Assembly: GCA_900073065.1 (NCBI GenBank)
Contig: FJOG01000020.1
Span: forward strand, 339,770-403,769
From: Phialocephala subalpina
Lineage: Eukaryota; Ascomycota; Leotiomycetes; Helotiales; Mollisiaceae
Length of the DNA: 64,000 nt
Direction of reading: 5' to 3'
The notes under the pieces were generated by a model, which was not told the origin of the DNA, searched no databases, and worked only from the letters and a program-made list of their open reading frames with translations. Positions 58,790-64,000 of the stretch are shown piece after piece. Made by a program: the position numbers and the translations under genes. The stretch's first letter is position 1, and the number at the start of each line of letters is the position of its first letter.

Positions 58790-60152
58790 CAGTGGATGGC
58801 CATAAGTCTGTCCGACTCGCTAAAATGCGCAATCCCCTCACCGCACTTCACTGTCGCATTTATCCCATTAAACAAGCAAAATTAAAGCTATTCACGATCT
58901 GATTAAAGCATATGATAGCTAAGTGTTCAATTGACAATTCTACTAACTCAGTATTTTGTGTACTACCCATTTGCAGCCTTTACCGCGTCCACACGGTTTT
59001 GCATCCCCTTAGCCACTTTATTTAAGAGCTCTGGCGCTAGTGCTTCCCACGCCTCTTGCGCACACTGGATCATAAAGTCTATTACGGCTTAACTATTACT
59101 TATACTTTTAAGCTCAAGATATGCTTTATCGATTTCTGCTTTTAATATCTTCCAGAAGTTTTCTATAGGGTTTAAGTCTGGGGAATATAGAGGCCATTTT
59201 ATCACTTTTATCTTTATTTCCTCAAAAAAGTCCCTGACCTTATATGCCTTGTGTATAGGGGCATTATCTTGTAGAAAGATGCTATCGTATTCGAGGATCA
59301 TAGGAAGGTATTCGCGTAAGACTTCGAGGTATACTTTAGTTGTAACGCCCCCTCTTTTCGCATTTTGGTCCCCCTTTATAATTATTAAATTACTCTTTAC
59401 TCCAAAGTCAAATACTGCCCAAAACATTTATATTTTACTTTTTAGTAGCTTGGTTTGGATCGCCCAGATTTCTAGAGCTTCACTTGAAAGCGTTAATAAG
59501 TAATTAGTTAAGGCATAAAGTGTGTATAAAGGAGGGGAAAGTTACCCCGCCGGCGGTATACCCATTGGATAGCACCACCTTTCCTACGCTTAATTGAGTA
59601 CTTATTAGACTACCGCAACCTTCTCTAAAACTCTATAGGCTTCTTATCGTATTTTAGAGCCTATTCCATACGCCGTAGCGCATGCTCTGCAGTAAGGAAT
59701 GGCCTTTGTTTAGCCCTCTACTTTTGTATGCCTGATTTTTTGAAGTACTAGTAGATTATCTTCTTAGAAGCGTGAGGCGCACAAGAAACAAAAAGCTGTT
59801 AGGCAGTAATCTTTGGATTTACTATAATAGTACGTCGTATATTGCGATGGTCGCTAGGAGTAAGGACTGAGGGTGCACCGGCGCGAGCGTTGCTAATGCA
59901 TGAAGTCTAGTGAGACGCGTTTTTGTAGATCTTGCGGCAAGTGGAATCGTCTAGGCGTTCTAGGCGGGATATCGCTGCAATTTTGATGCTATGATTACGA
60001 GCACTTACGACTCGAGATCTTGTATTAGGAGAGACCTCTCCTAAGGGTGGTCGTAGGGTTCCTGGAGCGCGCATTATTGTGTAGGTTGGATGAGGTGACG
60101 CGTAAAAACGCGGTTTTTTAGGCGAGTCGGACAGACTTATGGCCACTAACTG
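58790..60152. mobile_element. Tc1-type DNA transposon (1363 bp) with degenerate transposase
   Basis: The terminal inverted repeats of about 30 bp start CAGT, differ at three bases (GGA/TAG) and share TGGCCATAAGTCTGTCCGAC. TA borders both ends (58788-58789 and 60153-60154). The CAGTnnnTGGCCA start matches Tc1 family ends. A degenerate transposase fills the minus strand. Its ends differ from both miniature elements in the window. Confidence 0.93.
58963..60074 (-). pseudogene. Tc1/mariner transposase, inactivated by RIP-like transitions
   Basis: On the minus strand, in order: a helix-turn-helix region with LGEVSPNTRSRVV; a central segment with PFLTAEHALRR and later GGAIQWVYRR; then FLQDNAPIH and WPLYSPDLNPIENFW, the second Asp and the Glu of the DDE triad. 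The first catalytic segment, SDEC in the family, here reads SNKY (59599-59610): all three changed codons are explained by G-to-A transitions. Several TAA/TAG codons interrupt the frame. This pattern fits repeat-induced point mutation of a multicopy element. The protein is dead, but the element could still be moved in trans by an intact relative. Confidence 0.88.
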
Positions 60153-60197
60153 TATATCCCTAACAAACACAATTATCAAACTTAATCCACTGTCACG

Positions 60198-60557
60198 ATG
60201 GGCTACTACGATGACCATGAAGAAGAGATCATAGAGGAACAGTTGGACGATTACCTAGCTGAAATGGAAGCGGACGAGGAAGAGGCTGAAGCCGAGGCCC
60301 AGGAGGAAGCAGAAGAGGTTGAAGCGGAAGCCGAGGAGGCCGAGGATGAATCCGAGGGCAACTGGATGGCTATCAATGGGCAGCTTTATTTGCACGCTGG
60401 GCAGCTGCCCTTCATGACCCTTCGGATCATCAGCACTTTCCCTCCTGCTGTCGTGACTGTCTTCGGTGGTAAAGGGACCAGGCAGGTAATGCATAATTAC
60501 AAAGTTGGTATTCGGAAGTTTGGATGTTTTGAAAAGTTACATGCGTTCCGAACCTAA
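60198..60557 (+). CDS. Small acidic protein of unknown function
   Basis: An ATG 45 bp to the right of the Tc1 element opens 119 codons. Residues 6-55 are an acidic Glu/Ala coiled-coil-like run (EEEIIEEQLDDYLAEMEADEE), and the rest is mixed (MTLRIISTFPPAVVTVFGG). I do not recognise it; the acidic bias alone can keep a frame open. A GTAATG donor at about 60486 could start an intron. Inserted transposon sequence now forms its proximal upstream region, so any promoter would lie inside or beyond the element. Confidence 0.4.
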   Translation: MGYYDDHEEEIIEEQLDDYLAEMEADEEEAEAEAQEEAEEVEAEAEEAEDESEGNWMAINGQLYLHAGQLPFMTLRIISTFPPAVVTVFGGKGTRQVMHNYKVGIRKFGCFEKLHAFRT

Positions 60558-60860
60558 CATCGACCATCATTCGTTAGCTTTCTCCATTGATACCTTCTTG
60601 TGGGTCTGTATCTTTAAATTTTTGCCTCTTTTTTCGTTCCATCCATCTTTTCATTTTCTCCAAGCGAGCCTGCTTCTTTTCTGCGCTCTTTTTGTCTAGA
60701 AGTCCGTGTTCTTGTTGACTTCTGCTCTTTTTCTGATGATATTGAGGCAATAGTATTGATCCTTTAGAAAGCCCACCGAAGGTCCACAGAAGCCTTCCCT
60801 CAGCAATCCAAATATAACTCATACAATGAGCTCGCCCGTCCTGCCCTGCTTTGATATTGA

Positions 60861-62186
60861 TTAGACTTGATCATCAAAGCGCGTTTTCCATACATCCTGA
60901 TCCTTTCTAGATCTCTCAAGTGATGACCCTTCAAAATGGTTCGACTCCCTCGTCATCATGATGCCTTCTTGACCTAGTATATTCTCCTCGCTGTCATTCT
61001 TTGTTGCAATCGTTGTGACCTTCGAAGTATCTTTTCGGTTTTGGGAGTATGCCCAAGCCCGAGAAATGTTAGTCGAATCGTCTTGTGCAGTGTAGCCACG
61101 TCCTGTCGCAAAGCTTCGATTGTTTGAACTGGTGACAATGTTGAACATTTTCACGAAGATTGGCCGCACGGTGGGGATGAATACGACCCACATCTCAGCG
61201 CTTCGGGTTAAGTAAGTAAAGTATTCACGAAATTAGCTATCCTTGGAGGGGAAACTCACGACGCCCAGATGTTCAGATTTGCGAGCTGAAAGGTTATGTC
61301 TGAAGTGGCAGTGAGCCTGCTCAGCTTGGTGGTCTTGATGATAGCACAGACGGCAGCACTTCCTTGGGTCAGCCTTATTTTTTACTGGAAATCTAGAAAC
61401 AACTTACACTATGCCAAATCCAAAGGGGACCATCAAGCCAATCTTGACGTGCAGTCGAAGCTGCAAGTTCCAGAATATGATCACCGGATATAGTGCAAGT
61501 GTAAGATCCAAGAAAGCGCCGAAACCTGCGCCCACGTTATCTATGATTGCTTTTTGCATGCCAGTGCGCGAATTTTGCTTCTTACTGCCTTGAAAGAACC
61601 CATATAATTTGTTTCTTTCTCGTCCATCACAGTTGCCTTCGAGAGAATTGTCCCATATCTTTGCCGTTGGACTGCATTGCGTCCAAACAATCGGGATTAT
61701 GATGATATTCACAATGACATTACTTGCCACGAGCACCCACAAAACCCATTTTCGTTTGGAAGCTGTTGAGGCCCCTTAGATTTGCAAGATCAGGGCTATG
61801 ATTGTCAATTTTCCGATAGCGATAGATACGATTGCGAACGTGGTGAAGATCCATTGATGGAATAGGTTACTTATGATCAACTCTGGGTCCAATGCAAGCA
61901 AGTCTTCGAGATGAACTCCGAGTCCATATTCAACGGAGATGGTCAAGAAAATCGTTGCTAATAGTATAATACTGCAGAAATCTAGGTCTATGTCAGAGAT
62001 AGGCAGAAAGCTGGAACAACCGGCTTACATATGTTATCAAAGCCCACCAGAAGTCCCCGGACCATCTCGAATGATGAATGCATTGGTGTATATTCTCATG
62101 CCCATCAACACTGTACCAGCAGCGTTTTCTGACCAAGTAGCAGCAATCACTGCGGGTCCAAGGTCTGCCACATGCGGTGAAAGCAT
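60861..62186 (-). pseudogene. PTH11-like integral membrane receptor (fungal rhodopsin-domain family), disrupted
   Basis: From ATG 62186 the start reads MLSPHVADLGPAVIAATWSEN, then RIYTNAF, typical of helix 1 of the family. A frameshift near 62070 follows before FWWALITY. Further on come LEDLLALDPELI, FHQWIFTTFAIVSIAIGKLTI and LQI-stop-G near 61780, where the family has LQIQG: a TAA stands in place of Gln. The rest is readable: VWTQCSPTAKIWD, ALYPVIIFWNLQLRLHVKIGL, TKLSRLTATSDITFQLANLNIW and the C-terminal cytoplasmic tail starting EMWVVFIPTVRP. PTH11-like proteins are seven-helix receptors, often expanded in plant-associated fungi. Two lesions remove function unless they are assembly errors. 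Confidence 0.85.
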
Positions 62187-63738
62187 GTTTGAGAAAATAT
62201 CTTCAAGCGAAGATTACAATGAAATTGTCGAGTCGAGCTTCTCCACATCAAAGCTTCAAACGACGATCCACTGCGATTCATGGGCTACTCTCTGAAGAAC
62301 TACTTCACAAACGGCCGACGTCAAAATGCGGCAAGTGTTATCTGAAAGCAGTCTTCCCCAATCCATATCCACAATCACATCACTGTCCACTCTCCTCTGC
62401 ATCGCACAGGATATCGTGTTGTTAGAGTGAAAAAAACATGGCTGGTGCTACCCCTAGAGCGCTTCGTAATTCTTCGAGTCTGTAAACGGACGAGACCGAT
62501 CCTGCTTGTTTGCATTGTCGTGTACAAGGAACTGTGGTAGTAAAGTGTGGAAGTCACATCCAGGAAAGGAAACATGTGATCTGGCTTGTTATGGATCTGC
62601 CTGGAAGCAAAGACGGACTCTTGTCAAACACGGTCCAAGTCCCTGAAGGCTTCATCTGTTTCTCAATGTTACATCGTCTGAAGACACTTGGAATCTTCTC
62701 ATTGTTGACATTTCCACACCATGGCTTGGGTAGGCCACAGAATCCCGAGGACTTGGAAAATTGATGTTCGATCCTTCCAAAGCTGGGGTCCTTGCATTCC
62801 GTCAATTTGCTCGACGCTACTTTGCGTACCGACTCTGAAGTTTTTCGCTTCTTTCATTCATTTACGACAACGGACGAAAACATCTGATACAGCCTGGAAT
62901 TAGACGCCTAGGATACACTGACAAGTGGCGTCAAATCGTATCGTGTCCTCGAGCTAACATCAAGGAGACGGGATGACGAGGAGGCTCTTCTATGTTCAAA
63001 CAATACGAGCGACCAGGCACTACTTCGTGACTAAGGAGCAGGGAAATCAGTTCTTGAGCTGCCGCTTCTCCAGACATCGTTCGATTTTCGGGTCACCTTC
63101 TAGATCAGTCAACCACTTGCAAGCATGGAGCTTCTCGATCTTTTCCAGATCCTCGAAATGAAACCACTTATGGTTCTTTGGGGCCATTCGGAAATAATGC
63201 AGCCTGTCTGCAGCTCTTTATTCATGCTTCCAAAAACATTCAACTCGTTGGTGGATGAAGTGCCGTTCCCACACATGCATGACTGCCTGCATCGTCTGGA
63301 GCGCCAATGCAAGAGAATGCAGGGCTGTCTGGAGCTCGGTGTACCGAGACGTTTTCCACCAACGCCATCCCGCATCGACAGGGATCGCTGCGGGGTGGCG
63401 GTCGACCTTCCTCCTCATCCTTGTCATGAGCATATGCAATGAGGAAACAGCCTTGCCCGGGAAGGCTTCCTGTGCCACGGACCTATCTGGGGTACGGAAC
63501 GAAACGCTTGATCGAACTGCGTGCATCATGTATTGACATCCTCCAAGAGACTTCGGGTTTGCATCTGCAGGCTTCGTTTATTATCGTTCAATTGGATGAC
63601 GAGGTATACTCGCTGTGCATGGAGTTCCGTCCGATGGCGAAAATGGCCTAGTTGGTTGTGCATGACACATCGGCTGATCTGGGAATATCCTGATGGATGA
63701 GATGCAAGTACCTCGATTGTGTACAGTGTTTCACAAGA
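62187..63738. other. Gene-poor stretch before the right-edge methyltransferase
   Basis: About 1.5 kb with only short frames on both strands and no domain I can name. It may contain decayed sequence. Confidence 0.35.
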
Positions 63739-64000
63739 ATGGCTTCCTTGATTGAGCTGGCAAAGCAGGTACAGATCGCCGCCGAGGCTGTCGCGGCTGG
63801 GAAGGACGGAAATAATTTGCAGCTGTTAAGAGCTATTCGAAATTTGAATCGCGTCGCCGAATCTCCTACTGATCGTTTGAGGAGAGTGTCTTATCAGGTG
63901 AGATCACATTTTCCATCTTGAAATGACTTCATGATTGCTGATAGGGATTTTCTAGACCGCACAATGCGCTGCTGTCCGGCTAGCTGTCGAGATGGGCTTG
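63739..64000 (+). CDS. O-methyltransferase, N-terminal part (runs off the window)
   Basis: Exon 1 (63739-63897) encodes MASLIELAKQVQIAAEAV and then NLNRVAESPTDRLRRVSYQ. After a 58-nt intron (GTGAGA...CTAG), exon 2 begins at 63956 and reads TAQCAAVRLAVEMGL to the last base. These are the N-terminal dimerisation helices of fungal SAM-dependent O-methyltransferases of the sterigmatocystin/caffeate (Methyltransf_2) group. The catalytic half lies outside the window. Relatives usually sit in polyketide or other secondary-metabolite clusters, so the genes to the right deserve attention. Confidence 0.85.

Noticed and set aside
62440..62560. Cysteine pairs on the plus strand suggestive of a Zn2Cys6 binuclear cluster
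   Set aside because: The spacing of the six cysteines does not match the family and the frame does not extend on either side.
1..64000. tRNA genes, CRISPR arrays and rRNA
   Set aside because: No T-arm/anticodon arrangement, regularly spaced direct repeats or rRNA-like stretches were found on reading both strands.

Overview
The window is nuclear DNA of a filamentous ascomycete (Pezizomycotina). The evidence is short GT-AG introns of about 50-185 nt, a fungal gene set (XBP1-type APSES regulator, sedolisin, PTH11-like receptor, 2EXR-domain protein, nonaspanin, Lcp5) and DNA transposons with a repeat-induced-point-mutation (RIP)-like transition pattern. The gene content would fit the Leotiomycetes, but I cannot fix the species. 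No tRNA, rRNA or CRISPR array was seen.

Layout: 0.9-8.3 kb holds conserved genes: neuronal calcium sensor NCS-1, a nonaspanin (TMN/EMP70) and the ribosome-biogenesis protein Lcp5/neuroguidin. The stretch 9-28 kb is an accessory region. Its one intact gene is a flavin monooxygenase (13.7-15.2 kb). Around it lie broken genes: a secreted protein with an internal stop, a frameshifted MFS transporter, a sedolisin protease split by a 308-bp TA-flanked miniature transposon, an NmrA-like reductase fragment, a coiled-coil membrane protein and a 2EXR-domain protein. A second, AT-rich TA-flanked inverted-repeat element lies at 21.8-22.3 kb.

From 28.7 to 58.4 kb the window is dense and conserved: a TBC-domain Rab GAP (GYP5/EVI5 type), DNA topoisomerase II, an XBP1-like APSES repressor with a GC-AG intron, the Hsp90 co-chaperone CNS1/TTC4, a glutathione S-transferase with a possible mitochondrial isoform, a GH18 chitinase, a small membrane protein, a long-chain acyl-CoA synthetase ending in the peroxisomal signal SRL, a LanC-like protein, and the tRNA m5C methyltransferase TRM4/NSUN2.

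The right end is accessory again: a complete Tc1-type transposon with a dead, RIP-like transposase (58.8-60.2 kb), a small acidic protein, a disrupted PTH11-like receptor, and the first codons of an O-methyltransferase running off the edge, which may mark the border of a secondary-metabolite locus.

The observation I would follow first is a heptamer, GGGACAT/ATGTCCC. It occurs eight times in the acyl-CoA synthetase locus, always inside introns (six of eight), and twice as perfect hairpins. It is otherwise at background frequency in the window.
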